This document shows, piece after piece, positions 53,848-62,693 of a DNA stretch of 64,000 nucleotides; the first letter of the stretch is position 1, and each line of letters opens with the position of its first letter. Location of the stretch: the NCBI RefSeq assembly GCF_000725385.1, contig NZ_CP008884.1:3968001-4032000 (forward strand), in the 5' to 3' direction. The notes under the pieces are model-generated. The model searched no databases. It saw nothing but the letters and a program-made list of their open reading frames with translations, and was not told the DNA's origin. Origin of the DNA: Dyella japonica A8 (GTDB lineage: Bacteria > Pseudomonadota > Gammaproteobacteria > Xanthomonadales > Rhodanobacteraceae). The position numbers were made by a program, and so were the translations under genes.

Positions 53848-54354
53848 TCAATCGTCGCCGGTGGCGTAAAACGCCTCGTGATAACTCACGCTGGCCACGG
53901 GCACCCGCTCGTCGAAAGCAAGGATCTGGAAATACTCCGGCGGAACATCCGGCAACACCATCGACGGATGCGCCCTGAAACCGAAACGTCCGTAATAGGC
54001 AGGGTCACCCAATACCACGCAACCGGCGGCCCCTTCCCGCCGCAGCGTTTCCAGCGCCTGGCGGATGATGCGCGAACCGATGCCTTCATGCTGGCGCTGC
54101 GGCAGCACTGAGACCGGGCCCAATCCAAGCCAGCCGGCGCTGCCATCGGACAACACGACGGGGGAGATGGCTGCGTGGCCCACGATGACACCGTCATCCT
54201 CGGCCACCAGCGACAAGGTGAGTTGCCCCGCCCTGCGCAGCCCATCATTGATGAATGGTTCGGTGCCCGAGCTATGCGCGGCCCCGTGGAATGCCGCCGC
54301 GGTCAACGCGTGAATGGCGGCGACGTCCGCCGGTGTCTCCGGTCGAATCAGCAT
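53848..54354 (-). CDS. GNAT family N-acetyltransferase (YhbS-like)
   Basis: The 168-residue acetyltransferase has MLIRPETPADVAAIHALTAAAF, central GPVSVLPQRQHEGIGSRIIRQAL, whose Q-x-x-G-I-G binds acetyl-CoA, and VVLGDPAYYGRFGFRAH, the YhbS-type C-terminal motif. ATG 54354 is the first codon that gives the family's usual N-terminus; a longer open frame upstream is noise. It lies 20 bases after the DUF1737 gene and 31 before the Nudix gene, so the three form a likely operon. The acceptor is unknown. Confidence 0.9.
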   Translation of the reverse strand: MLIRPETPADVAAIHALTAAAFHGAAHSSGTEPFINDGLRRAGQLTLSLVAEDDGVIVGHAAISPVVLSDGSAGWLGLGPVSVLPQRQHEGIGSRIIRQALETLRREGAAGCVVLGDPAYYGRFGFRAHPSMVLPDVPPEYFQILAFDERVPVASVSYHEAFYATGDD

Positions 54355-54374
54355 GGATGGGATGTCCCGATGGG

Positions 54375-54563
54375 CTAGTCGTGCTCCGGCCACAGGATCG
54401 CCTGCGCCACGACCACGTGTTCGCCGTTGAAGGTCGCCGCGGGCGAACCGTACAAGCTGTAGCCCAATGCCAGCGCATCGGAAACGCGCTGGCAGAAGCT
54501 CGCGTCGTCTTTGCCGGTCAGCAGGCGATAGCGCGGGAGACCATCGGGAGGTGAACCGGGCAT
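54375..54563 (-). CDS. DUF1737 small protein
   Basis: This 62-residue protein contains the whole DUF1737 pattern: LPRYRLLTGKDDASFCQRVSDALALGYSLYGSPAATFNGEHVVVAQAILWP. Family function is unknown; members are small cytoplasmic proteins often encoded singly. It leads a probable three-gene unit with the GNAT and Nudix genes. About 100 bases upstream lies the terminator of the TonB receptor gene. Confidence 0.85.
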   Translation of the reverse strand: MPGSPPDGLPRYRLLTGKDDASFCQRVSDALALGYSLYGSPAATFNGEHVVVAQAILWPEHD

Positions 54564-54660
54564 GGGGACTCCTTGGCGATGGCCGCAGGTGAAGGAACGC
54601 CGCCCACTGTACGACCACCGGCACGAATGGTCGACCGCGCCACCCTGTGCCCTGCCCCAT

Positions 54661-54692
54661 AAAAAAGCCGGAGCACCTTGCGGGGCTCCGGC
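54661..54692 (-). terminator. Intrinsic terminator of the TonB-dependent receptor gene
   Basis: GCCGGAGC pairs with GCTCCGGC around a ten-base loop and is followed on the minus strand by six T, 31 bases past the receptor stop. This is a textbook Rho-independent terminator. Confidence 0.9.
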
Positions 54693-54722
54693 AACATGCA
54701 GCGGGAGGGTCTTGCGAGGAGA

Positions 54723-57605
54723 TCAGAACTGCTGGTTGTACTGCACGTAGAAGTAGCGGCCCAGGTCCATGGTCGGGTCGACCGAGCCCGACGAGTTGTA
54801 GCCCAGCACGTAGGCGTTGATGGAATTGGGCGGATGCTTGTCGAACATGTTGCGCATGCCCACCGCGACCTGGCCCTTCCACGGCAACTGGTAGCGCACC
54901 TGCGCGTCGTTGAACACCACGGCGCCCATGCGGTTGGCACCCGTGCCGTAGCCCCAGTTCACGCTGGTGTAGTTGGGCATGTTGCAGTGGGTGGTGGCAT
55001 CCCAGCACTGGTCGAGGTACGAGCCGAAGTAACGGATGCCCCAGGTGGCGCCCCAGTTGCCCTGCGTCCAGTCCAGGCCCAGGTTGGCGCGCCAGTGCTG
55101 GTAGCCGTACTGGCCGGCGTAGTTGATGGTCGGCGCGTCGTTGGTGCTGGCCTGCTTCCAGTCATCGAGGTAGTTCACGTTCATGTTGAACACGAACTTG
55201 CCGAACGAGAACGCCGGCAGGCGATAGTTCACGCCCAGGTTGTAGCCGGTGGTTTCGATCCAGCCCAGGTTGGCGTTGCCGCGATGCAGGTTCACCACCT
55301 GGCCGTTGGCGTCACGCTGGAACGCGGAGCAGAACTCCTGCACCGAATACTGGTAGCACTGGTCCAGCACGTAGTTGGCATCGATCGCCTGGATCTCGTT
55401 GGTGATCTTGATGTCGTAGTAGTCCAGCGTCATGTCCAGACCGTCCACGTAGTGCGGGCTGTACACCAGGCCCAGCGTACGGGTCGTGCTGTGTTCCGGC
55501 TGCAGGTAAGCGTTGCCGGCGCCGGTGACGAACGGCGTGGTGCTCTGCTGGTTCTGGCCCTTCACCGGGTTGCCGGCGGTATCCGTCTGGCGGAAGTTCG
55601 GAGACAGGCCGGCGGCCTTGCAGTTGGCGGCCACGGTGGCATTGCTGAGCGAGCCGTACTGCGCATCGCAGGGGTCGGTGTACTGGTCGAAGGTCTGCGA
55701 ACCGCCGCCGAACAGGTCACCCAGCGTCGGCGCGCGGAAGCCCTTGGCAAAGGTGCCACGCACCAGCAGGTCGTCGAACGGCGACCAGGTGAAGCTGTAC
55801 TTGTTGTTGGTGGTGCTGCCGAAGTTGCTGTAGTGCGAGTAGCGGCTGGCCACGTCCAGCGCGAGCGACTTGGCGCCTGGCAGATCCTTCAGCAGCGGCG
55901 CGTTGAGCTCGATGTAGGCCTCGTTGGTGGTGTAGGAACCCGTGGTCGGGCCGGCGGCGAGGTCCGTGGTGTAGCCGGCACTGGCCAGCTCGTCCGGCGT
56001 GTCGTAGCCGCTGTTGTCGCGATGCTCGATGCCCGCCGCAAAGCTGAAGGTGCCGCCCGGCAGTTCGAACAGGCCGCCGGTGATGTTGGCGGTGAAGTCC
56101 TTGGTGATGCTCTGCGCGGTGGACTGCTCGCGCGCCATGATGTAGTTCAGCGCGTCCCTGGTTGACGCGCTCGGGCCGCCCAGGATGTTGAACGGCACGC
56201 ACTGGCTCAAAGCGATCGGGTTGGCGGCCGTGCCGCACTGCACGACGCCCTGGCTGTTGAGGAACGAGGGGCCCAACGCCTGCTTGAGATTGAGCAGGTT
56301 GATGTTGCCCGTGCCCGAGATGTCCACGTCGTACTTGTTGTAAGCGAAACCGGCGTCCCAGTTCCACGGATGGTCGAGGAAGTCGAAGTTGCCTTCAAAA
56401 CCAGCATCGAAATGCAGCGACTTGGCGCTTTCGCTGGTCACGCGCGGCAGTTCGGTGATGCGGCGGGCAAACGACAGGTCGGTGCCCGGCACCGGGTTGT
56501 AGTAGCTCTGGCCGCTCACGTACACCGGAAAGTCAGGCTGGCTGGTGCTGGTAAGCGGATAGCCGGCGACCTGCGTCGACGAGTTGCGCTCGGCATACAT
56601 GCCGGTCGCCTTGAAGGTCACTTTGTCGGTGAGGTTGTAGCTGCCTTCGGTGAAGATGGACTTCAGCTCGGTCGGCAGCTGCTCCATCATCTGGTTGGTG
56701 GCGTTGAAGTAATCGTTGTCCTCCACGCCGACGTGGTAGTTGTTGATGTCGCGCGAGTCGGCACCGGTGCCGATATGGTTCGGATCGCCGGTGTGGTTGA
56801 GCACATACTTGTCACCGTTGTAGGTGAAGCGGCCCCACGGCCCCGTGCCGCTGTAGCCTGCCGACTGGTCGAAGTCACCGTAGGTGTAGCGGGTGAAGTC
56901 ACGCGACTTCGCCCACACCGGATCGGTCTTGTTGTAGGTGGCGGCAAACACCAGCGAGGACTTGTCGGTGGTGGAGCCCACGGTGAACGAGTACGCCTGC
57001 TGGCGGCCGTCGCCGCCCTGGTTCTGGCCCACCGAGCCGCTCACGGAGGCACCGTTGACGCGATCCTTGAGGATGATGTTCACCACGCCGGCCACGGCGT
57101 CGGAACCGTAGATCGACGAGGCACCGTCCTTGAGGATCTCGATGCGGTCGATCAGGGTGGCGGGGATGGTGGACACGTCGGTGTAGCCGTTGAGGCTGGT
57201 CATCCAGCGCTTGCCGTTCACCAGGACCAGCGTGCGGTTCTCGCCGAGGTTGTACAGGTTGACGTACTGGCCGCCTTCCTCGGTGTTGCTGGTGAGCACG
57301 GCCGCCTTGCTGAAGGTCGGCTGGCCGGTGATGGTCAGGTTCTGCAGGATGTCGCCGACGTTGGTCAGGCCGGTCTTCTGGATGTCAGCCTGCGACAGGG
57401 TGATCACCGGCTGCGCGGTTTCCACGTCCACGCTGCGGATGCGCGAACCGGTGACGGTGATGGTTTCCAGCTTCTTGGCGGAATCCGGGTTCGCCTGGGC
57501 GTCGCCGGCATCCTGCGCAAAGACCGAGCCCGCGACGGCGAACGCGCCCATCGCAAGGCCAAGACGAACGGCCACAGACAGCTTGCTGTTTTGGTAGTGC
57601 TTCAC
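54723..57605 (-). CDS. TonB-dependent outer-membrane receptor
   Basis: The 960-residue receptor has a signal peptide (to about VFAQ at 31), a TonB-box region LETITVTGSRIRS, a plug domain (about 60-180 with VNGKRWM and IEILKDGASSIYGSDAVAGVVNI, the DGAS-x-x-YG-x-D-A motif of this family) and a large beta-barrel ending YFYVQYNQQF. The YGSDAVAGVVNII plug signature is of the type expanded in Xanthomonadales for uptake of carbohydrates or peptides more than for siderophores. Its own terminator and a 14-bp inverted repeat upstream suggest solitary, specifically controlled expression. The ligand is unknown. Confidence 0.95.
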   Translation of the reverse strand: MKHYQNSKLSVAVRLGLAMGAFAVAGSVFAQDAGDAQANPDSAKKLETITVTGSRIRSVDVETAQPVITLSQADIQKTGLTNVGDILQNLTITGQPTFSKAAVLTSNTEEGGQYVNLYNLGENRTLVLVNGKRWMTSLNGYTDVSTIPATLIDRIEILKDGASSIYGSDAVAGVVNIILKDRVNGASVSGSVGQNQGGDGRQQAYSFTVGSTTDKSSLVFAATYNKTDPVWAKSRDFTRYTYGDFDQSAGYSGTGPWGRFTYNGDKYVLNHTGDPNHIGTGADSRDINNYHVGVEDNDYFNATNQMMEQLPTELKSIFTEGSYNLTDKVTFKATGMYAERNSSTQVAGYPLTSTSQPDFPVYVSGQSYYNPVPGTDLSFARRITELPRVTSESAKSLHFDAGFEGNFDFLDHPWNWDAGFAYNKYDVDISGTGNINLLNLKQALGPSFLNSQGVVQCGTAANPIALSQCVPFNILGGPSASTRDALNYIMAREQSTAQSITKDFTANITGGLFELPGGTFSFAAGIEHRDNSGYDTPDELASAGYTTDLAAGPTTGSYTTNEAYIELNAPLLKDLPGAKSLALDVASRYSHYSNFGSTTNNKYSFTWSPFDDLLVRGTFAKGFRAPTLGDLFGGGSQTFDQYTDPCDAQYGSLSNATVAANCKAAGLSPNFRQTDTAGNPVKGQNQQSTTPFVTGAGNAYLQPEHSTTRTLGLVYSPHYVDGLDMTLDYYDIKITNEIQAIDANYVLDQCYQYSVQEFCSAFQRDANGQVVNLHRGNANLGWIETTGYNLGVNYRLPAFSFGKFVFNMNVNYLDDWKQASTNDAPTINYAGQYGYQHWRANLGLDWTQGNWGATWGIRYFGSYLDQCWDATTHCNMPNYTSVNWGYGTGANRMGAVVFNDAQVRYQLPWKGQVAVGMRNMFDKHPPNSINAYVLGYNSSGSVDPTMDLGRYFYVQYNQQF

Positions 57606-57647
57606 GTTTTTGCTCCCCTAACGACGTGATCGACTGAACGGAATGAG

Positions 57648-57673
57648 AGCCAGGCGTCGCCCTGGCTTTTTTT
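57648..57673 (+). terminator. Rightward intrinsic terminator inside the receptor 5' leader
   Basis: AGCCAGG pairs with CCTGGCT around a six-base loop and is followed on the plus strand by a run of seven T. It lies 43 bases before the receptor start, pointing away from the gene, so it would stop transcription leaving the receptor gene antisense. Confidence 0.65.
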
Positions 57674-57810
57674 GAGCGCAAGAGTCCCCGCGGCACCGTC
57701 CTTCCGGACAGTTCCGTAACCCTATGAATCAAGCAGGAAATTGCGGACTCCCCCTGCCACCCTTCACCGAACTTAGACGGGCTCGTCGCAGAAAGTCAAC
57801 GATTTTTGTA

Positions 57811-57854
57811 AGTCTCGTGTAAGTTTCAATGGCAACAAAGACTTACACGAGACT
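57811..57854 (-). promoter_or_regulatory. 14-bp perfect inverted repeat upstream of the TonB receptor
   Basis: AGTCTCGTGTAAGT and ACTTACACGAGACT are perfect complements 16 bases apart, 206-249 bases before the receptor start. Each arm also carries GTAAGT. It may be a two-site operator (arm centres 30 bases apart, about three helical turns) or an RNA stem. Confidence 0.55.
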
Positions 57855-58036
57855 GACAAATGCCCCACAGGGCAATCAGGTCATTCCTGCAACTTCAGTT
57901 TCATGAAAGCTATAAGCAAGTCACACGCAAGAATTTACGCCAAAAGTGGCGACTCCTACCCCTGCCCCTCACCCCGCGTGGCGGCAAGGATGATCACCGC
58001 ATTATCATGTGATGCACATTGAGTGCGAGCGCCGCC

Positions 58037-58270
58037 ATGACGATCGAAAGCCGCACAGCCCGACTGACCATCCTGATCGACCCGCGCAAGAAGGCGGTGT
58101 TCGAGCGGCTGTGCGCCGCCGAAGACACGACGCCCTCCCAGGTGGTCCGCCGCCTGATCCGTGAGTACATCGAGCAGACGACGGGCCGGCCATGGCACGC
58201 CGAGGACGAAGCCATGCAGGAAGCGGTTGAGGACACGCCGGCGGGGACGGGTCATGCGGGCAAGCGGTGA
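58037..58270 (+). CDS. Ribbon-helix-helix (CopG-like) DNA-binding protein
   Basis: This 77-residue protein has an N-terminal RHH: strand TARLTILIDPRKKAVFERLCAAEDTTPSQVVRRLIREYIEQ, where the strand inserts in DNA and the two helices dimerise. The tail is acidic and flexible. No toxin gene follows, so it is not an evident antitoxin; it may regulate itself or the divergent TonB receptor, whose upstream region has a long inverted repeat. ATG 58037 is preferred; a TTG six codons upstream is possible. Confidence 0.75.
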   Translation: MTIESRTARLTILIDPRKKAVFERLCAAEDTTPSQVVRRLIREYIEQTTGRPWHAEDEAMQEAVEDTPAGTGHAGKR

Positions 58271-58362
58271 CGCCATCGCCGGTAACGACCGTGCGTCTGG
58301 ACGTCCTCGCGCTCCACGGCCACATCACTCATCAGTTACAGACAGAAACCTGGAGCACACCC

Positions 58363-58710
58363 ATGACGACGCATGACATTCCCGCCTGCCCGGTTTGCGG
58401 CATGGAAAACACCTATCCGGACAACGACCACTTCATCTGTCCCGATTGCGCGCACGAATGGCCGCAGGTTGCCGCGCAGGCCGAGGAAGCCGACATGGTC
58501 GTGCGCGATGTCAACGGCAACGTGCTCAACAGCGGCGACTCGGTGGTGGTGATCAAGGACCTGAAGGTGAAAGGTTCTTCCATTCCGCTCAAGCAGGGCA
58601 CCGTGATCCGCGGCATCCGCCTGGTGGACGGTGATGCGGAGCACATCGAAGGCAACTCCGACAAGATCAAGGGCCTGGTGCTCAAGGTCTGCTTCTTGAA
58701 GAAGGCCTGA
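58363..58710 (+). CDS. yjdM: YjdM/PhnA-like zinc-ribbon protein
   Basis: The 115-residue protein has an N-terminal zinc ribbon (CPVCGMENTYPDNDHFICPDCAHEW, Cys pairs at about 9/12 and 26/29) and a C-terminal SH3-like barrel VRDVNGNVLNSGDSVVVIKDLKVKGSSIPLKQGTVIRGIRLVDGDAEHIEG. This is YjdM, once called PhnA but not part of phosphonate breakdown; its role is unknown. GGAGC seven bases before the ATG fixes the start against a longer frame. It is monocistronic. Confidence 0.92.
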   Translation: MTTHDIPACPVCGMENTYPDNDHFICPDCAHEWPQVAAQAEEADMVVRDVNGNVLNSGDSVVVIKDLKVKGSSIPLKQGTVIRGIRLVDGDAEHIEGNSDKIKGLVLKVCFLKKA

Positions 58711-58981
58711 TCGCCCCGGGCAAGCCGGCCCGACATGCGTTGCAGCGATGGCCAGCCGGCAAGCCAACGCCGGTCGCTTCCGGCACCGCCTGGGCGCCTG
58801 AAAGCTTCTCTACTTTCAGGCGTCTAGCCTGCCGTAACGATCGAGCCGGGCTGCCAACCGGGGGCGGATCGGCCTGGGGAATGAGGGGACTGTCACAAAT
58901 TCCTACCCGGCTTTTGTACACAAATGTCACGACTCCGTGGACAATGTCCCGGCCCATCAGTCCGGAGGGGGAGCCGGAACC

Positions 58982-59431
58982 ATGACTCATAGCGCTGCCG
59001 CGGCTCGCCCCGTGGCCCAACTGCTTGTTGTCACGCGCAGCCTTGTGGAGCTGACGGACCGCGCCGTGTCCGACACCGAACTGTCCCACGCCGCCGCCGA
59101 TGTACTGATGTTTGCAGCACGCCAGGCCGCACGGCTGGTGGAAGACGTGGTGAGCCTGCGCTCGCGCGAACCCGAAGATGCCACGGCCTTTGTGCAGTGC
59201 TCCAGCAGTGCCGATCTGGATCGCGCCTACAGCGACCTGGAGTGCTTGGCCGAAGCGGCCAGCATGATCCGCGCCTACGGTATCGGCACGCAGTACCGCG
59301 CCCATCTGGCTTACCTGATGCGTTATGCGGCGGAATCCGCCTGCCAGGCACTGGAGCGCGCGGAGCGCTCGATGAACCTCGCCGATCTCACCACGTTGAC
59401 GCACTCGTGGGTGATGGACGCGCGCGCCTGA
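58982..59431 (+). CDS. Hypothetical all-helical protein
   Basis: This 149-residue cytoplasmic protein is predicted to be almost wholly helical and rich in Ala, Leu, Arg and Glu: VAQLLVVTRSLVELTDRAVSDTELSHAAADVLMFAARQAARLVEDVVSL and similar. No signal, membrane helix or family is recognised; a four-helix bundle is likely. A strong GGAGGGGGAG lies before the ATG at 58982. It is convergent with the next gene (26 bases between stops). The function is unknown. Confidence 0.6.
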   Translation: MTHSAAAARPVAQLLVVTRSLVELTDRAVSDTELSHAAADVLMFAARQAARLVEDVVSLRSREPEDATAFVQCSSSADLDRAYSDLECLAEAASMIRAYGIGTQYRAHLAYLMRYAAESACQALERAERSMNLADLTTLTHSWVMDARA

Positions 59432-59456
59432 GGTGTTTCGCGGCGCGTCTTTCTGA

Positions 59457-60212
59457 TCACGGCTTGCCGGATGCTTCCTCCGCCGGCACTCGCTGCAACG
59501 GCCCCACCTGCACGTGACCGATCCAGCCGTCGAACACATTGACGGCGGCGGCATCCACCATCTTCATCACCTGCTGCACCGGCGGACAGCTGGCGGGATC
59601 GACCGCCGGCCGCGACGGATCGCTCATGCCCGCCATGCAGTATTTCGCGCCGCGGTTGCTCAGGCGATTGAGCATGGCCATGCCGTCCTCGTAACGGCGC
59701 TGCGCACGCGGCGCGGCGGTGGCGTCGCCGTAGACCGAACGCATCGTCGCCAGCAACTGTTCGGCGGCCTTGCGCTCGTCGTCGGAAGCGTTCTTCCAGG
59801 CCTCGTCGCGGTCGCCCTGGAAACGTGAATGGGGACGCTCCGCCGCCAGTGCGAACCACGCCAACGCCAGTGGCCGATTCACCGGCTGGTGATCGCCGTT
59901 GAGCGCCATCACGGCCAGCACGTATTGCGCCGGCTTGCTTGCCCAGCCGGCCGCGGTCTTGAAGAAACGCTGCGCGCTGCCATACCGGCCCAGCCCATAC
60001 GTCTGCGTGCCCAGGCAATAGAAGTAGTCGCCCGGCAGGAATTTCTCTTCGCCGGAAACGCAACGCGTGTTGGCAAGGTCGGCATCGGAGGGCACCGCAT
60101 CCGCGTCCGGTGCATCGCTGGCCGTTTGTGCCGCTGCGTACGGTGCGATGCACGCCATGCCCATGGCAAGCGCCATGGTGCTGAGCCATTTCTGCCATCC
60201 CTGACTGGCCAT
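59457..60212 (-). CDS. Exported protein with Sel1-like features
   Basis: The 251-residue protein has a signal peptide (to about YAAAQ at 29). The middle part has helices resembling a Sel1/TPR repeat (YGLGRYGSAQRFFKTAAGWASKPAQYVLAVMALNGDHQPVNRPLALAWFALAAERP), and four Cys in the mature chain may form disulfides (RCVSG, YCLG, YCMAG, SCPP). Its function is unknown, perhaps protein interaction in the periplasm. AAGGAAAAAGG before ATG 60212 sets the start. It is monocistronic and has no link with the permease gene downstream of it on the map. Confidence 0.65.
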   Translation of the reverse strand: MASQGWQKWLSTMALAMGMACIAPYAAAQTASDAPDADAVPSDADLANTRCVSGEEKFLPGDYFYCLGTQTYGLGRYGSAQRFFKTAAGWASKPAQYVLAVMALNGDHQPVNRPLALAWFALAAERPHSRFQGDRDEAWKNASDDERKAAEQLLATMRSVYGDATAAPRAQRRYEDGMAMLNRLSNRGAKYCMAGMSDPSRPAVDPASCPPVQQVMKMVDAAAVNVFDGWIGHVQVGPLQRVPAEEASGKP

Positions 60213-60452
60213 GCCTTTTTCCTTCCGTTGGTCGCGCCTGTGGTCAGCGCATCCTAACGTTGCCGGGTCACGAATGGATGACGGAACGGCAAAGCATGTT
60301 CTTTCGGCAAAGGCGTTATGCAGCGCCCCGTCGAGTGATGACGGGTACGTGTTCCTAGGCACGTACCCGCACACCAACACGACGAAGCGCGCGCATTGTG
60401 TCGACGGCAGACGAACGCTTCTTTGCGTCCAATCGCAAATTCACAAGATCAG

Positions 60453-62045
60453 TCAGGGTGCCCCTGTCCGACGTGACGAAGCGCTCACCGAAAGTGCCAC
60501 CAGCACCACGGCGAGCACGGCGTAGGCACCGGCGAATTGCCACGCGAGCGGACGCGACGCCTCGCCGAGTTGCCACGGCAGATAGATGCCGCCGCTCAAC
60601 TCCACCGAGTGGATCACGCCAAACACACTCAGGGCCGCGCCCAACAGCAGGATCAGCGCGGCACGCAGCGCCTTGCCGTCGATCATCGCCACCACGAAGC
60701 TGGCCCACACCATCGAGGTGATGATGAAACCGTTGCCCAGCGCGTTGATGATGGCCAGCTCGGAAAAGCCGTGCGCGCGATCGCCGATCAGCGCAGCGAC
60801 ATGGTCGGGCGACACATATGTGGGATCGGTCAGCTTGATCGCCACCATCCGTGCGACCGCAGGAAAGAAGCTGAAGACCACCGCCGGTGCGTAACGCATG
60901 GGCGTCGCCTCGAACGCCTGCACCGTGATGCCGATGGCAACGAACACCAGGATGGGCGCCAGCACCGACAAGGGGATCAGCTCCACCAGGTTGGACAGGT
61001 AGCCAAACACGCCACCCAGGCCCACGAACAAGCCGGTGAGCAAGGTGTAACCGGTACCCGCGCCCATCGCCTTGTACGAAGGCTGGCCGATGTAGGGCGT
61101 GGTCTGCGCCACGCCGCCACAGAAGCCGGCCACCAGCGTGGCCAATGCTTCTACCAGCAGGATGTCGCGCGTGCGGTATTCATCGCCGGCGGCACGCGCG
61201 CTTTCGGTCACGTTGATGCCGCCCACCACCATCAGCAGGCCGAACGGCAGGATCAGCGGCAGGTACGGCACGGCGGAACCCAGGCCGGCCATCCACTCCA
61301 GCGTCGGCAGCGGCAAGGCGAAGCGCCACGTCCATGGCTTGGGCGCCTCATAACCGCTGCCCAGCCAGCCCATCGGCCCCAGCCCGTAATAAAGCAAGGC
61401 ACCGATCACGAAGGCGACCAGCACGCCCGGCAGGTTCCACGGCATGCGCGCACGCGCCACCAGCGCGTAAAGCACGACGCCCAGCCCGGCGAAACCCACC
61501 AGGGGCTGCTTGAGGATTTCCACCAGCGGCAGGAAGCCCATCAACACCAGCGCGATGCCGGCGATGGAACCCAGCAGGCCGGCGCGTGGTACATGCCGCT
61601 GCACCATGCCGCCGAAGAACGACAGCACCACCTTCAGCACGCCCATGATCACCAGGGCAGCCATGCCGAGCCGCCAGGTGGCCATGCCTGCCGCCTGCGC
61701 ATCGAGCCCCGCTTGCTTGAACTGAAGGAACGCCGGCCCCAGCACCAGGAAGGCCATGCCGATGCTGGTGGGCGCGTCCAGTCCCAGCGGCATCGCGGTG
61801 ACATCCGCGCGCCCGCTCCGGCGCGCGAGCCGCCGCGCCATCACCGTATAGGCCAGGTTGCCCAGTAACACGCCGAAGGTGGTGCCGGGCACCATGCGCA
61901 GGAACACGATGTCGGCGGGAAAGCCGAAGATGCCGATCAGCGCGGTGGCGAGAAACGCCAGCACCGACAGGTTATCCACCACCAGCCCGAGAAACCCGTT
62001 GAGGTCGCCCGGCGAGATCCAGCGCTCACGTACCGTCGTGCTCAT
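60453..62045 (-). CDS. NCS2/SulP-superfamily permease (xanthine/uracil permease-like)
   Basis: The 530-residue inner-membrane transporter has about 13-14 helices. The segment GGINVTESARAAGDEYRTRDILLVEALATLVAGFCGG and then QTTPYIGQPSYKAMGAGTGYTLLTGL follows the pattern of AzgA-like nucleobase permeases, in which these residues line the substrate site and the second half forms the moving gate. The substrate is uncertain; purines, or another small anion, are possible. The DUF3574 lipoprotein gene ends one base before its start, so the two are translationally linked. Confidence 0.8.
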   Translation of the reverse strand: MSTTVRERWISPGDLNGFLGLVVDNLSVLAFLATALIGIFGFPADIVFLRMVPGTTFGVLLGNLAYTVMARRLARRSGRADVTAMPLGLDAPTSIGMAFLVLGPAFLQFKQAGLDAQAAGMATWRLGMAALVIMGVLKVVLSFFGGMVQRHVPRAGLLGSIAGIALVLMGFLPLVEILKQPLVGFAGLGVVLYALVARARMPWNLPGVLVAFVIGALLYYGLGPMGWLGSGYEAPKPWTWRFALPLPTLEWMAGLGSAVPYLPLILPFGLLMVVGGINVTESARAAGDEYRTRDILLVEALATLVAGFCGGVAQTTPYIGQPSYKAMGAGTGYTLLTGLFVGLGGVFGYLSNLVELIPLSVLAPILVFVAIGITVQAFEATPMRYAPAVVFSFFPAVARMVAIKLTDPTYVSPDHVAALIGDRAHGFSELAIINALGNGFIITSMVWASFVVAMIDGKALRAALILLLGAALSVFGVIHSVELSGGIYLPWQLGEASRPLAWQFAGAYAVLAVVLVALSVSASSRRTGAP

Positions 62046-62046
62046 C

Positions 62047-62496
62047 TCAGAACGACACCTCGGCCGGTTGGGTCACGCGTAACACGGACTGGTCGCCGGT
62101 GCGCTGCTTCCATGCCGCGCGGATGGCTTCCACCTTGTCGCGGTTGGCCGGCGTGTCAGCGTAGTCGATCACCAGCATCTTCGACCGCAGGCGCTCGGGC
62201 GTCGCTTGCCCCTTGCCCTGCCACTGGCCGTAGACATCCAGCACGCTCAGGCCGTCGGGGAAGCGCGGCGTCACCTCGGCATCGAGAAAGGCGCGCCAGC
62301 CCTGTTCGCCCATGCCGTGCGCAGCGTCGCCCGCGGGGCCCAGACCGAAATAGAGCCGCGTCTCGACCCAACCGGCGGCCTGGGCAGGATGCGCCGCATC
62401 GCCATGCAACCGGGATGACGGCGTGCCAGCCGTCGTGGCGCAGCCGGCCAGCAGGGCCACAGCCAGTGCAACGGCCGCGGGTCGGGTATAGGTCAT
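62047..62496 (-). CDS. DUF3574 lipoprotein
   Basis: This 149-residue protein has lipobox LLAGC (Cys19) and a DUF3574 domain: WVETRLYFGLGPAGDAAHGMGEQGWRAFLDAEVTPRFPDGLSVLDVYGQW, then LVIDYADTPANRDKVEAIRAAWKQRTGDQSVLRVTQP. Family function is unknown; proteins are envelope lipoproteins. It is the first gene of a two-gene unit with the permease (one base between). ATG 62496 is the only start that gives the lipoprotein signal. It is divergent from recC with about 197 bases between. Confidence 0.88.
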   Translation of the reverse strand: MTYTRPAAVALAVALLAGCATTAGTPSSRLHGDAAHPAQAAGWVETRLYFGLGPAGDAAHGMGEQGWRAFLDAEVTPRFPDGLSVLDVYGQWQGKGQATPERLRSKMLVIDYADTPANRDKVEAIRAAWKQRTGDQSVLRVTQPAEVSF

Positions 62497-62693
62497 GCGT
62501 GAACCCTTCTTGGCATTTGGCCATCCATATGCGGAAGGCCATGAAGCCGGAGTATGGGCGCCATGGGTTGCGCGACGCAACAAACGCCGGCACTGCATTC
62601 TCGCGATCTGCGACGCCTCTGTGTGAGGATGCGCGACATCCACCGTCCACTCGGCGAGAATGTGCCCATGAGCGCCACCGCCCCCTGCCCCAC

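Larger units (their letters stand above)
57606..58036. other. Upstream region of the TonB-dependent receptor gene
   Basis: 431 bases, AT-richer than average in 57780-57950. It contains an inward-facing terminator-like hairpin, a 14-bp inverted repeat and presumably both the receptor promoter and the RHH gene promoter. No RNA gene was recognised. Confidence 0.5.

Noticed and set aside
54678..57629. Two long plus-strand open frames opposite the TonB receptor
   Set aside because: Val/Gly/Arg/Ala-rich translations without signal or domain; shadows of the receptor codon bias.
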